Positions 1 through 9,134 of a stretch of 21,714 nucleotides of DNA are shown one piece after another. Location: assembly GCA_022592435.1 (NCBI GenBank), contig JABYQS010000461.1, positions 1 to 21,714 of the forward strand, in the 5' to 3' direction. The DNA comes from Cerioporus squamosus. Its lineage: Eukaryota > Basidiomycota > Agaricomycetes > Polyporales > Polyporaceae. Every line of letters starts with the position of its first letter. Position 1 is the stretch's first letter. Below the pieces are notes generated by a model. That model saw only the letters and a program-made list of their open reading frames with translations. It made no database searches and was not told where the DNA came from. The position numbers and the translations under genes were made by a program.

Positions 1-617
1 CGTCCTCACGCGTGGCATCACCCCCCTTTCCATCAAATGCGCCCCTCATACCTCCGATAGAGAACAGAACAACACTTTGGTACTGAGTCAGAGAACCCAG
101 GAAAGCTCGGGGGAAGCAGTTCAACAGATGCACTGAGTATACATAAGTATACATCGAGACATGACTGGTGTAGGGCAGCTGAGAGCCTGTGCCTAGATCT
201 AGAGAAAACACCAAAGAGAAGTGATGGCTCGTATGGACGCACCCAGGTCGGTGAGTACTGTTGGAAAGTCATTGAAGAGCAGGTGGCCGAGAGACGCAGT
301 GGCAAGATGCATGATGAAGCTTGAAGCTGAAGTCCGGGCCATTCTTCGTTTTCGCGCGGGCATCTCGACTTCCACTTCCGAACTTCCGCTCCTGCCTCGA
401 GTCTCGCAGCGTCTCGCTTCACGTTCGTACAGCACCATCACTCTTCATTTGCACTGCAAATCCACCCGTAGCCCATCACCGCTCCTCTCAGAGCTCCAGC
501 ACAGCCTCCTGCACATCTGCACGCACTGAGTTGCATAAGTTTGTGACCAGGAAAATTGGTAAAACATGAAGATGCTGCCTGCCCTTCGCAAAGCAGTCGG
601 CTCTGCACATTGCCACC
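1..617. other. Left-edge region without a recognisable gene
   Basis: I see no supportable coding sequence here. Open frames on both strands are short, overlap one another and carry no motif I recognise. A HAS1 protein would normally have an N-terminal charged, lysine-rich extension of roughly 100 residues or more before the Q motif, but I cannot find one in any frame, so the helicase copy that follows appears N-terminally truncated. The only local structure noted is a pair of GTATAC hexamers 4 bp apart at 137-142 and 147-152. A single ACGCGT at 8-13 is not obviously attached to a gene. Confidence 0.5.
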
Positions 618-2004
618 ATGATGGTATCCAATCCTTTGTCTGCATCTTCCTTCTCCTCTTTGGACCTTTCAGAACGGACCACCAATGCTCTCTCAAACAT
701 GGGCTACACCAACATGACCGCAGTACAAGAGAAAACAATCCCCCTTCTCCTGGCCAGGAAGGACATCATGGGTGCTGCCCGCACTGGCTCAGGAAAAACA
801 CTGGCCTTCCTCATCCCTGCCATTGAACTCCTCCACAGGTTGAAGTTCAAGCCTCGCAATGGTGTGTAGACCGTATGTCTTCCGAGTCCTCATTGCCTCG
901 CTCACTGTTTGCCCACAGGAACTGGCATAATCATCCTCACCCCGACCCGTGAGCTCGCCCTACAAATTTTCGGCGTCGCAAAGGAGATCATGTCCCATCA
1001 CACACAAACTCGTGGGCATCGTTATGGGCGGGCCAACCGGAGAGCCAAAGTAGAGCATCTCGAGAAGGGCGTGAACTTGCTCGTCGCTGTGCCAGGGTGA
1101 CTGTTGGATCATCTCCAGGTGTGTTGCCCATCCTCGGCAGTCTTTAGCACATGTGGATGAATTTGTCTCTCAGAATACCAAGGGCTTCGTCTTCCGCAAC
1201 CTACGTTCGCTTGTCATAGATGAGGCAGAATTGGAGGTAGGATTTGAGGAAGAGGTCAAGAAGATTGTGTCCATTCTACCGAGTGGTGCGTGTGCCGATC
1301 TACGTCCAGAAACCCTGCTGATATTTCGCATAGAAAATTGGCAAACGATGCTGTTCTCAGCTACTCAGACCTCGAAAATGCAAGATCTAGCGCGGATATC
1401 CCTCAGCCGGGAACCATCTCCATTGATGTTGACAAGGATGCGGAGGCAAGCACCGTCTCCACGCTCACCCAAGGGTACATCGTCTGTCCTTCTGAGCGGC
1501 GATTCTTGCTCCTCTTCACGTTTTTGAAGAAGCATGCAAAGAAAAAGATCATTGTGTTCTTCTCAAGTTGCAACTCTGTCAAGTATCACGGGAACTGCTC
1601 AACTACATAGACATCCCCATACTCAACTTACATGTGAGTCTTCGGACAATTCTGACTTCTACACAGTGTAATACTCGCTTTAGGGCAAACAAAAGCAACA
1701 GAAGCGCACAAACACCTTCTTTGAGTTCATCAATGCGGAGTCGGGCATCCTCTTGTGCACGAATGTGGCCGCACATGGCCTCGACATTCCCCACATCGAT
1801 TGGATCATCCAGTATGACCCTCCTGACGATCCACGGGACTACATCCACCACGTCGGACGAACAGTGCGTGCCAGAAAAGCCGGGAAAAGCCTGCTCTTTC
1901 TCCTTGAGAGCGAGCTCGGGTTTCTCCATTACCTCCAGGAGGCCAAGGTCCCCCTGAACAAATACACCGTTGCTTCGAGCTGTGTCTCCCAAGTCCAGAC
2001 CCAG

Positions 2005-2626
2005 GTCAGTGTCGCGGCGACTAGACGCGTAGACACCAGATGTCGATCTGCGACGGTCTGAGGGGCAAGCGGCAAGGAGCCGAAAGGGGGGAGTAGAGAG
2101 AAAGCTCAACGAGGGCAGAGCAACAACCGGCTCGGAGGCACGAAGTCGTCGATAGCTAGTCTTCACGCGCACTAGTCCCAATGACCAGGTTATATTAGCA
2201 CAGAGACAAGGGGAAAGTACATGGGGGAAAGCGCACCTAGTCCCAATGACCAGGAGGTCAAGATGGGGACCAGGTAAGCGCTGGGAGGGGTTTATATACT
2301 AGTCTGCTCTGAACAATCACGTGCCAGTGGAAGTGACTCATGCGGGAAAGGGAGTGAGGCTGTACGAGTGGGAGACAAAAGGGTGGGAAAACACATGGTA
2401 ACGGGATGGTAAGTGCGAGAACAAGGCATGCGGTCATGGGAACAGAGCATACGGGCGCGAGAATGAGATCAAGGGGTCCAAAATGGGATGTGTACGAAGT
2501 AGGAAAGGGATCAAGATGGGAAAGTGAAACTTCCAGGGAGAACGAAAAGGGGTGCTGGTCCACTGACCGTGACAGTCAGTATACAGCCATAATGATGTTC
2601 GACCCGGTCTGACGAGCGGCCGGTAG
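2005..2626 (+). other. Expanded 622-bp intron in the HAS1 copy, probably carrying an insertion
   Basis: The coding frame stops at ...QVQTQ (codon ending 2004) and resumes at LEKLL (2627), which are adjacent in HAS1 proteins. The interval begins GTCAGT and ends GGTAG, so it can be read as one GT-AG intron. Other introns in the window are 42-78 bp. The extra material is purine-rich on the + strand, encodes nothing recognisable, and contains an 18-bp direct repeat. An inserted non-autonomous element is the simplest reading, but I cannot see clear element ends or a target-site duplication. Confidence 0.6.
2172..2254. repeat. Two direct copies of an 18-bp motif inside the expanded intron
   Basis: CTAGTCCCAATGACCAGG occurs at 2172-2189 and again exactly at 2237-2254. 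The match extends a few bases upstream if a one-base gap is allowed (GCGCAC before each copy). The two copies are 65 bp apart and lie wholly inside the 622-bp intron, so they may mark an insertion junction or a short internal duplication. Confidence 0.8.
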
Positions 2627-3683
2627 CTGGAGAAGCTCCTTCAGGGTAACTACTATCTGTATTGGTTGGCTCTGGAGGGCTACCGGTCCTATCTGCACGC
2701 CTACAATCTGTATGCGAACAAAAAGATATTCGACATCAACGCCCTCAACCTGCAGAAGGTCAGCAAGTCATTTGGGTTTGTGACCCCGCCCAAGGTGTCG
2801 ATAGCGCCATCCCCAGGCTCGGGCCAAGAAAGCTCCGGGAAGAAGAGGAAACGTGATCACCTGCATCTAGAGTCCGAGTCCGAGTCCGCCTTTGAGGACG
2901 GTGAGGTGGATCCTGCCCTAGGTCCCTCACGTACGCACAACAAGGTGCGACAGATCGAGCAGCTTGGCAGGAAGAAGGTTGCGAGGCAACACTACAGGAA
3001 TCAGGCGGTGGACAGCGGATGGAGCCTCAGCCGCTAGAACGATGTCTGACACTCACTTCATGCAGAATCTTGTACTCTACTATCATCGTCCTGTTATAGT
3101 TTGTTATGGGTTACGAATTCTATATTAGCCATGTACTGGTAGAAGTGTACTACTAAGTGTTGTTCATGACCGACGGTCAGGCCATGGCCGTCTGGTCTTT
3201 CCAGTCAATCATTGAGGGCGTGTTAACGGCCGCCTAGTGTGCACTGTGCGCTGCTCCCGCCGCTCATATGCAACAACAACTGCAAACATCGGCATCGCAT
3301 GCGCGGCCGCAACTCTGGCTCATTTACACCGCAACATGTCTCCCAATACACCTCGCAGTCCTCTCAGAGACGCATGTTTCGCTGAGTCCTCCCGTGCGGC
3401 ACCACAACCTCCGCTTCCATCTCCTTCAAGTTCAAGATTCGGCACACTGCCCCTTCCATTTGCTGCCGGTGCATCGCGGACCATTGATAGCTCAGAAGCT
3501 TCGGTCTCTTCTGGAGTGCATGGTCATCTAGGTCAAATATGATTGAATGCTTACTGGAGGGTACAGAACCTTCATTGGCAGATCTTGATCTGCCGTCCTG
3601 TTTCTATGCCAGCTCTCCCTGGCCTCGTTTCCTACTCTTCCCGTCCCCCTTGACTTCTCCACCCCTACCGTGACGTCTGACTC

Positions 3684-3900
3684 CATCAGTAAAGTGCGAA
3701 AACTCTGAGAACTCTGAAAGTTCTCCCACAGACATCCTCAGAGGTCAGAAATGTCAAACCTCAGAGGCCTCTTTCCAGACATATCAATATTCATTTTCTG
3801 CCATGGTGGAGAATGGCTCTGAAGTCTGTAGACCTCTGTGAACTCTGAATTTGAATTTAAGAGATCTCAGAGCTCTCAGACTTTTCACACTTTACTGATG
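3684..3900. mobile_element. MITE-like element with 34-bp terminal inverted repeats
   Basis: The left end from 3684 (CATCAGTAAAGTGCGAAAAC...) and the reverse complement of the right end at 3900 (CATCAGTAAAGTGTGAAAAG...) agree at 31 of the first 34 positions; one mismatch is C/T at a CpG. The element is 217 bp long and non-coding. Its interior is full of short copies of CTCTGA and its complement TCAGAG, including CCTCAGAGG twice, which resembles the subterminal repeats of hAT-like elements. I see no convincing target-site duplication: the flanks are GACTC on the left and TTGAC on the right, or only AT if the element begins at CAGTAAAG. The family assignment is therefore open. Confidence 0.75.
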
Positions 3901-4950
3901 TTGACAGGTTGAGCATTATCACTACACTGAACAACTGGGGTATCATCCAATCTTGTTCAGATCCGATAACCTCAGGTGAAAGTTATTTCTTTGAAGTAAA
4001 TTTCACGCACGTCAAGGTCTAGCCCCTCTTTCTGGGCAAGGATGGTGAGTGCGATCATTTGTTGTATATCATACATTACCCCTGATCGCAATATCATCAT
4101 TGCTGCGTGCTCATTGTGTTCCCATTCTATGTGTCCACAGACATCCACCAGTACTCGATTGTCATGGAGCCCCTCTGTACGCTGCCACAGGATGTCTTTC
4201 CGACCATCAATGTCATTATGGTATGTCGTATTTCCTCCGGACCATTGCGCACGCGTACAGGGCCTTGACCACCGGCTCCACAGGCACAATCCACAATCCA
4301 CAGGCTATGCAGGCGTAGATCACCCCAGTATGGTTGAGGGGCATGATGCGGGAATGAGTCTCGTGGTGTACGGTCATGTGATGTATGTGATTGTATGATT
4401 GATTCTTATAATATATGCTGCATTTCCATTCACACTGTACCTGAATCACCAATGGAATCAGCAGAGCTTCACAGAAGCCTGCATGGCCTGTATATGTTGG
4501 TGTTTCAATGCATACCTCACAGTGCATTGCAAAACATGGCCATGCACCGTGAAGGTCACGGTGCGCTGCCACAGTATGCGGAGACAGGTACCATGTCTAA
4601 CCAATGCGGGTACACTGCATAACTCGGCAGTGCATGGCCAGTAATGTAATGCTATTCAAGGTATTCCTGGACACGAGAAAGTGGACAGGTCTCCATTGAA
4701 GTAAAGTCGAATCAGTTTGGGGTCAGGGGCTATACGAATAAGGCATTCAAAGTGTCTCAGGTCGCTTGTTATGGGGCTCGACTCCCAGGAAATAAGGGTC
4801 TTTGGTCGTGCAGTGACGGGGCCGAGAGGAGATCGCGGGTTTGGCGTGACTGGGCGGGGTGCAATCCGGGCAGCACTGTTCAGTTGAGTTCAAAATGGTT
4901 TCGCATGTTGCGGTCCTCTGACCTTTAAAATTAAATTCCGGAGCATTCAA

Positions 4951-4990
4951 GTCGATCGAGGACAGGACGTAGGTCCTGTCCTCGATCGAC
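4951..4990. repeat. Perfect 18-bp-arm inverted repeat (hairpin) with 4-base loop
   Basis: The left arm GTCGATCGAGGACAGGAC (4951-4968) and right arm GTCCTGTCCTCGATCGAC (4973-4990) are perfect reverse complements around GTAG. The arms stop abruptly; flanking bases do not pair. It lies about 320 bp upstream of the MCPH1-like start codon in otherwise non-coding sequence. It could form a cruciform or, if transcribed, a stable RNA hairpin; no function is shown. Confidence 0.9.
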
Positions 4991-5127
4991 AGAAAATTCG
5001 AGATCACGGTGAACACCCTCATGTTGGTCCATGCCGTTATTCCTGAACTAAAAGCAAATAAATCGTCCCACAAATCGTCCAATTTGACCACCCACAATTC
5101 GTGGCCAGGTTTGCCCGGAGGGGCGCT

Positions 5128-5141
5128 ACTTATGCATAAGT
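5128..5141. repeat. 14-bp perfect palindrome ACTTATGCATAAGT
   Basis: The sequence reads identically on both strands and is followed immediately by ATGCATG, so the ATGCAT core appears twice within about 15 bp. It lies about 170 bp before the MCPH1-like start codon. It may be a dimeric transcription-factor site; this is inference. Confidence 0.6.
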
Positions 5142-5211
5142 ATGCATGAAATGTGCACTTTTGCTGATGGAAGCCGTACTGAGCGCTGGGCAATGGCGCG
5201 ACGGCGGGGGT

Positions 5212-5271
5212 CACGTGCGGATTGCGGGACACGTGGGCGTGGATGTGGTTGAGGATGCGGTCGGAACGCGT
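5212..5271 (+). promoter_or_regulatory. Promoter-proximal sites of the MCPH1-like gene: two CACGTG E-boxes and one ACGCGT box
   Basis: CACGTG occurs at 5212-5217 and 5230-5235, 18 bp start to start, which is nearly two helical turns. ACGCGT, the MluI cell-cycle box bound by MBF-type factors in fungi, occurs at 5266-5271, 39 bp before the ATG at 5310, followed by TTTCGCG near 5285. CACGTG is the core bound by bHLH factors such as Cbf1. The sites are seen directly; their use is inferred. Confidence 0.5.
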
Positions 5272-5309
5272 CTGCGCCGTTCTCTTTCGCGACGTCCGAC
5301 GGTCTCGGG

Positions 5310-8300
5310 ATGGCGACAGCGGACTCGAAGGCGGCCCCTGCGCGCACACGCTCACAGACCACGCTCAACGACTTCTTCGCTGTCAATCTCTCCACCTCCC
5401 CGCTCAAGCACGCCCGCAGACACGTCGCCGCCACCGCCCACGACGACCCCCACCTCAAGCGGCCGCCCTCGCCTGCCAAGGATGCCGCTCTCCTCGGCGA
5501 ACGCGAGCTCAAGCGTCCCCGGCACGGTGTGTTTCCTCCGCCCAAGCCCTCTTCTCTTCCTCCAGACCCCTCCGCGTCCATCGCCCTCCCTCCGAGAGCA
5601 AAGTCCGTCCCGCCCCTTCCTTTGCTTGATCTCAACAATGTCCCGCCCTCTCCCCGCCGCTCCCCCGCCAAGTTTCGCATAGCGTCCGTACCTCCGGAGC
5701 AGCCACCCACGTCTCCTCCACATCCGCCCCCCAAGTCCCCGACATTCACTTTTGTGCAGGCTACGCCTGCTCCTCACGACAGCATGACTCCGATGTCCCC
5801 GCTCACGCCTCTGCCCCCCTCTGGCGACAACACTGTAGACACGTTGCTATCCACCCAACCTCCGCCTCCCCTGCCTCTCCCCGCTCCGGTAGCTGCACCA
5901 CACCGAGAGCCCGCGTCTCGACAGAGTACGAGCTTTATTCCTAGAGCGAGCGGCGTCAGAGCACGCATGCGACCGAAAGGTGCGTCCACTGCCGCAGCCG
6001 TGCACCCCGCGCCCTCCAAGAAGGTCAAGAACCCGCGCGACAGAGATGGGAAGAACAGCATCCTCGGCGGTCTCATGTCGTCCGTGAAGCCGACCCCCGC
6101 TCAGTCGTACAAGCGGGCCCAGTCCCAACCCCCCACTCCCTCTTACCTCTTGCCGACGACGAGCTCGGTTGCGAGGGCGTCGCCCGTGAAGCCTGCGTTT
6201 GTCGTTTCTAGACCGGCTCCTGGTTCTAGGTCTATGTCAAGGGGACCGCCGGCGCTACCTCAGCTTCAACTAGAGCAGCCGCCGGAGACGTCTGAAGGCA
6301 ACGCGCAGAGGCCGCCGGAGACATCCGAAGACAAGCTGGAGCGAGAACGTGCGTTGTTATGCTCTCCCGAAGCTAGATGGTCCTGACACTGAGGTTGAGC
6401 AGACGTAGCCACGCGAGAAGAGCCCGAGTTGGGCCCGCTCTCCCCGTTGACCTCCGTGACGTCTGAAGCGGACGAGGAGGAGACACTATCACATCCTGAA
6501 GCCCCAGGGCAAGATGCATTACCTTCACATCCGCAAATCGAGGATGGCGGTGAGCGTACGGACGACACGGAGCCAGATCAGCCTCCCGAATCATCAGAAC
6601 CCGCACTCGCACCTGCTGCCGGTCCCGCACCTCTCACCCTCAACTCCAGTCTCTCGACACTCACGGAGGCCCTCGAACGACTGAATGCACCTCCACCGTC
6701 GCGACCACAGACTAGCCTTGGGTTCCATCGAGCCGCGCCCGGGATGTCCGACATGGACAGTTCCGAAGCCAGTGATGCTGGAGCAGGTGCTGACCCTGGT
6801 GTGGTAGCAGGAAGCGGAGGCAGAGGCGGACGGGGAGGACGTGGAAGGGGGCGCGGACGCGGTGGGAAGGCCGGAACACTCGCACTCGACAGACCCAGGC
6901 CCAGCACCGCGATGTCAATGAGCTCGCTCCCGACAGCGGCGACTCCGGCAACGAAGGGGAAGGCCGTCGCAGTACCCGATTCGACCCCGGGGCAGAAGAA
7001 ACTGAAGCAGACGACGTTGATGCTGCCCCCGCCAGTCCCCGGGGGCACGAGGACGACCAGGCTGAGGGCTGCCGCGCTGGCTGCGGCGAACGCGGCGGCG
7101 TCGTCCTCGAGCCCGGCTGTCCTTAGGACGCCTGCGAAGGAGGGTGGAGCGCTGCGCCAGGGCGTGCTCACGCTTGCGAAGCCGAAGAGCATGGCTCCAT
7201 CTGAGTCGTCGGCTACGGGTCCCAGAGCTACAGCCTCGTCGTCGACGGCGACTGCCAAAGTCGCGTCGACCTCGACCTCGAGCTCTTCAAAACCGCTAAC
7301 CTCCACATTCTTGAGGCCTGGCAGCACGCTTGCGAAACCCGTCTTTGGTCTCGGCGCGCTGGGCGGTCCTTCGAGCTCATCAACGAAGACTACGACTACA
7401 GTGTCGAGGTTAACCGCGTTGCGAGGCCGGTTCGGCGGGACACGAGTGACACAGCGCGTCAGCAAGGCAAGCTCGCTGCCTGTTGTCGTGGGGAGTCCCG
7501 TCAAGGGCGGCAAGGAGCGCGAGGCGATGGACGTCGATGTCGCTGAGGAGGACCTCGGTCCAGGAGGGGATACCCTGCTCGTCGAAGAGCCCGAAGGCGG
7601 CGACTCGGAAATGTCGACGAAGGACAAGATCGGCGAGTGGCTGAAGAATGCGAGCAAGGATGTGCTGCGCGATCTTGGCCATTTGTCTGACGAGGAGGAC
7701 GGCATCGATTCTGCCGACGCTGGCACGTCTCTTGGTCTGGACGGTACGGCGCGGAGTGCTGCGTCCGGAGCCGGAGCTTCGAATAGCATTGCGGACGCAG
7801 ACGCAGACGTAGGTGTGGAGAAGGCGAAGGCGAAGGAGCGGGAGGCAAGGCGGAATGCGAGCAGACGCGCGAGCATGGCGAGTCACTTGCTGTCGCAGAG
7901 CTTGTCTGCGCTCCCGAGCACAGTCACCCCGGACAAAGGCAAGGACGTCAAGGGCAAGGGACGCGCGGTGAGCAGCACGTATCCGGCTGCTGTTGCGTCG
8001 ACGCCGACGAACAAGGACAAGGACGGCGGAGATGGTGCAGACTCGGAAGGAGGCCAGAAGAAGTCTGCCGTGCCCCCCGCCCCGCGAGCGCACGCGACGC
8101 GGCTTGCGACTGGGGCGCTGTCGACCCCGCCGAACGCGTACAAGGATACGGGTATGAGGTCATCCGCGAGCCAGGAGGGAAGCGGCAAGGGAAAGGGCAA
8201 GGCCTCTGGGGAGGGGAGCCCGGCTAGGCTAGGAGTGTTAAAGGATTGCAGGATCTTCGTCGATGTGAGGACCGACGAGGGTGACGATGCGGGCGGGCTG

Positions 8301-9007
8301 TTTGTGGAGATGCTGGAAAGCTTGGGTGCAAAGGTGTGTGTGTGCGGCTGTATGGTCTCTTGTGCTGCCATGCGCTGACAGTTTGCTCTGCAGATCGCGA
8401 GCAAAGTAGGCTCGCGGTGTACTCATGTCGTGTACAAGAACGGCCTGATGAGTACACTGTCGCGATACAAGTGTGTGGTCATTGCCTTGTGTCTCCTTGC
8501 TCTAACAGCATAATCTCTTCGCAGACTCCTCAGCGACCCGAAACCGCACGTAGTCGGCATCGCATGGGTCGTCGAGTGTGCGGAACAGTGCAAGAAGGTC
8601 GACGAGGGTCTGTTCCATGTTAACCTCGACCTGGTCAACGTCGCCGGCGTCAACAAGGTACGACCTCGTTGACCGTCCTATATTTTGAATGCTCATGCTT
8701 ATGACTATGGGAACAGCGACGCAAGTCGTACTTGCCGAAACATGTTTCCCCGGTGAAACTGACTTCGGCTGCATCGCCGACGTCGTCGGACTCGTTGCGC
8801 GCTGGCGTCGGGACGATGCTCTCGATGGGCGTTGGGGGACCTCCGCCGCGGAGCACGCCAGCTGCTCTGGCGAATGCGGCGGGTGAGGATGGTGACAGTA
8901 GCATGCAGATGGGCCCGCCTGCAGGGAATGGAGAGGACGACTCTCTGGAGTCTCTGCCTCCGCTGGAACGGGCGCGAAGGCGGAAGAGCATGTTGCCGAG
9001 CAGGTGA
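5310..9007 (+). CDS. Microcephalin (MCPH1)-like protein with N-terminal PIP box and C-terminal BRCT domain
   Basis: Proposed exons are 5310-6348, 6403-8333, 8394-8470, 8525-8657 and 8717-9007 (about 1156 residues); the first acceptor could instead be 6408, which keeps frame. The first 950 residues are low-complexity, rich in Pro, Ser, Ala and Lys, and look disordered. Residues 16-23, QTTLNDFF, fit the PCNA-binding consensus QxxLxxFF. A Gly-Arg tract (about residues 482-503, bases 6810-6870) resembles an RGG box, and PPETSE occurs twice near 6280-6330. From about residue 955 a single BRCT domain follows: CRIFVDVRTDEG, LESLGAK, THVVYKNGLMST, then the hallmark Trp in GIAWVVECAEQ and KVDEGLF, KRRKSYLPK. 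The latter blocks resemble the first BRCT of vertebrate MCPH1 (THVIFKDG, WVEKC, DESLF). The likely role is nuclear, in replication-coupled chromatin or DNA-damage response. The frame is clean throughout. Another BRCT family is possible; the BRCT call itself is firm. Confidence 0.85.
5355..5378 (+). other. PIP box (PCNA-interacting peptide) coding segment
   Basis: Eight residues QTTLNDFF match QxxLxxFF (Gln, aliphatic Leu, two aromatic Phe) and are preceded by basic residues (RTRS) and followed by a disordered segment ending KHARR. N-terminal position in a disordered tail is typical of functional PIP boxes in replication and repair proteins. The motif is seen directly; PCNA binding is inferred. 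Confidence 0.7.
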
Positions 9008-9134
9008 GAGGGTAGAGGTTGCGTAGAATTTCACGATCAATGTATTCGTTACGATAGTTTCCGGCCGTACACACTTCCTAGCTAGTAGTACTACCCCTGC
9101 CACTGCTCCCGCGTCCGACTCGTCCAAGCTTAAG

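Larger units (their letters stand above)
618..3037 (+). pseudogene. HAS1: Degenerate HAS1/DDX18-type DEAD-box RNA helicase copy
   Basis: HAS1 is a nucleolar ATP-dependent RNA helicase needed for making both ribosomal subunits. Blocks at 618-862, 919-1118, 1174-1285, 1334-1633, 1684-2004 and 2627-3037, joined by GT-AG introns, match the family in order: Q motif ([10 protein letters not shown]), motif I (ARTGSGKT), [18 protein letters not shown], the [17 protein letters not shown] block, VGRT, and a C-terminal charged tail ending in SLSR. The copy is broken. A TGA at 1098-1100 replaces the Arg of the PGR motif. DEAD is DEAE, with a two-residue deletion near 1224-1230. There is a +1/-1 pair near 1011 and 1029 that scrambles the GIVMGG block, and -1 shifts near 1406 and 1590. 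Arg residues of motifs V (AAHGLD) and VI (IHHVGRTVR) are His. The N-terminal extension is missing. An active copy is expected elsewhere, since HAS1 is essential in yeast. Sequencing error could explain some indels but not the substitutions. Confidence 0.85.
3038..5309. other. Gene-poor 2.3-kb spacer with transposon-like debris
   Basis: No frame here has a conserved motif, plausible splice structure or codon use like the neighbouring genes. The spacer contains a MITE-like element (3684-3900), a stretch at about 3900-4740 that is visibly richer in TG, CA and AT and poorer in CG than the flanking genes, a perfect hairpin (4951-4990) and, at its right end, the promoter of the MCPH1-like gene. The composition suggests old, deaminated repeat sequence. 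I cannot assign a transposon family. Confidence 0.6.

Noticed and set aside
2025..2030. Isolated ACGCGT sites at 8-13, 2025-2030 and 4251-4256
   Set aside because: Single hexamers in decayed or gene-free sequence with no start codon nearby; likely chance, in contrast to the cluster before MCM4.
1603..2181. Minus-strand open frame of 192 codons across the HAS1 copy
   Set aside because: It is antisense to conserved helicase motifs V and VI and continues into the intron; a shadow frame.
3237..3542. Plus-strand open frame of 101 codons in the gene-poor spacer
   Set aside because: No homology I can recognise, Ser/Pro/Ala-rich as expected of GC-rich non-coding sequence, and no splice partner.
4747..5355. 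Minus-strand open frame of 202 codons upstream of and overlapping the BRCT gene start
   Set aside because: No recognisable domain, no repeat of family motifs, low-complexity ends, and it runs through the perfect hairpin and the promoter of the + strand gene. It would be of interest only if antisense transcripts were found.
6578..7876. Minus-strand open frame of 432 codons
   Set aside because: It lies wholly antisense to the long second exon of the BRCT gene. GC-rich coding DNA of this codon use often leaves long antisense frames; composition is Ser/Ala/Pro-rich with no domain.
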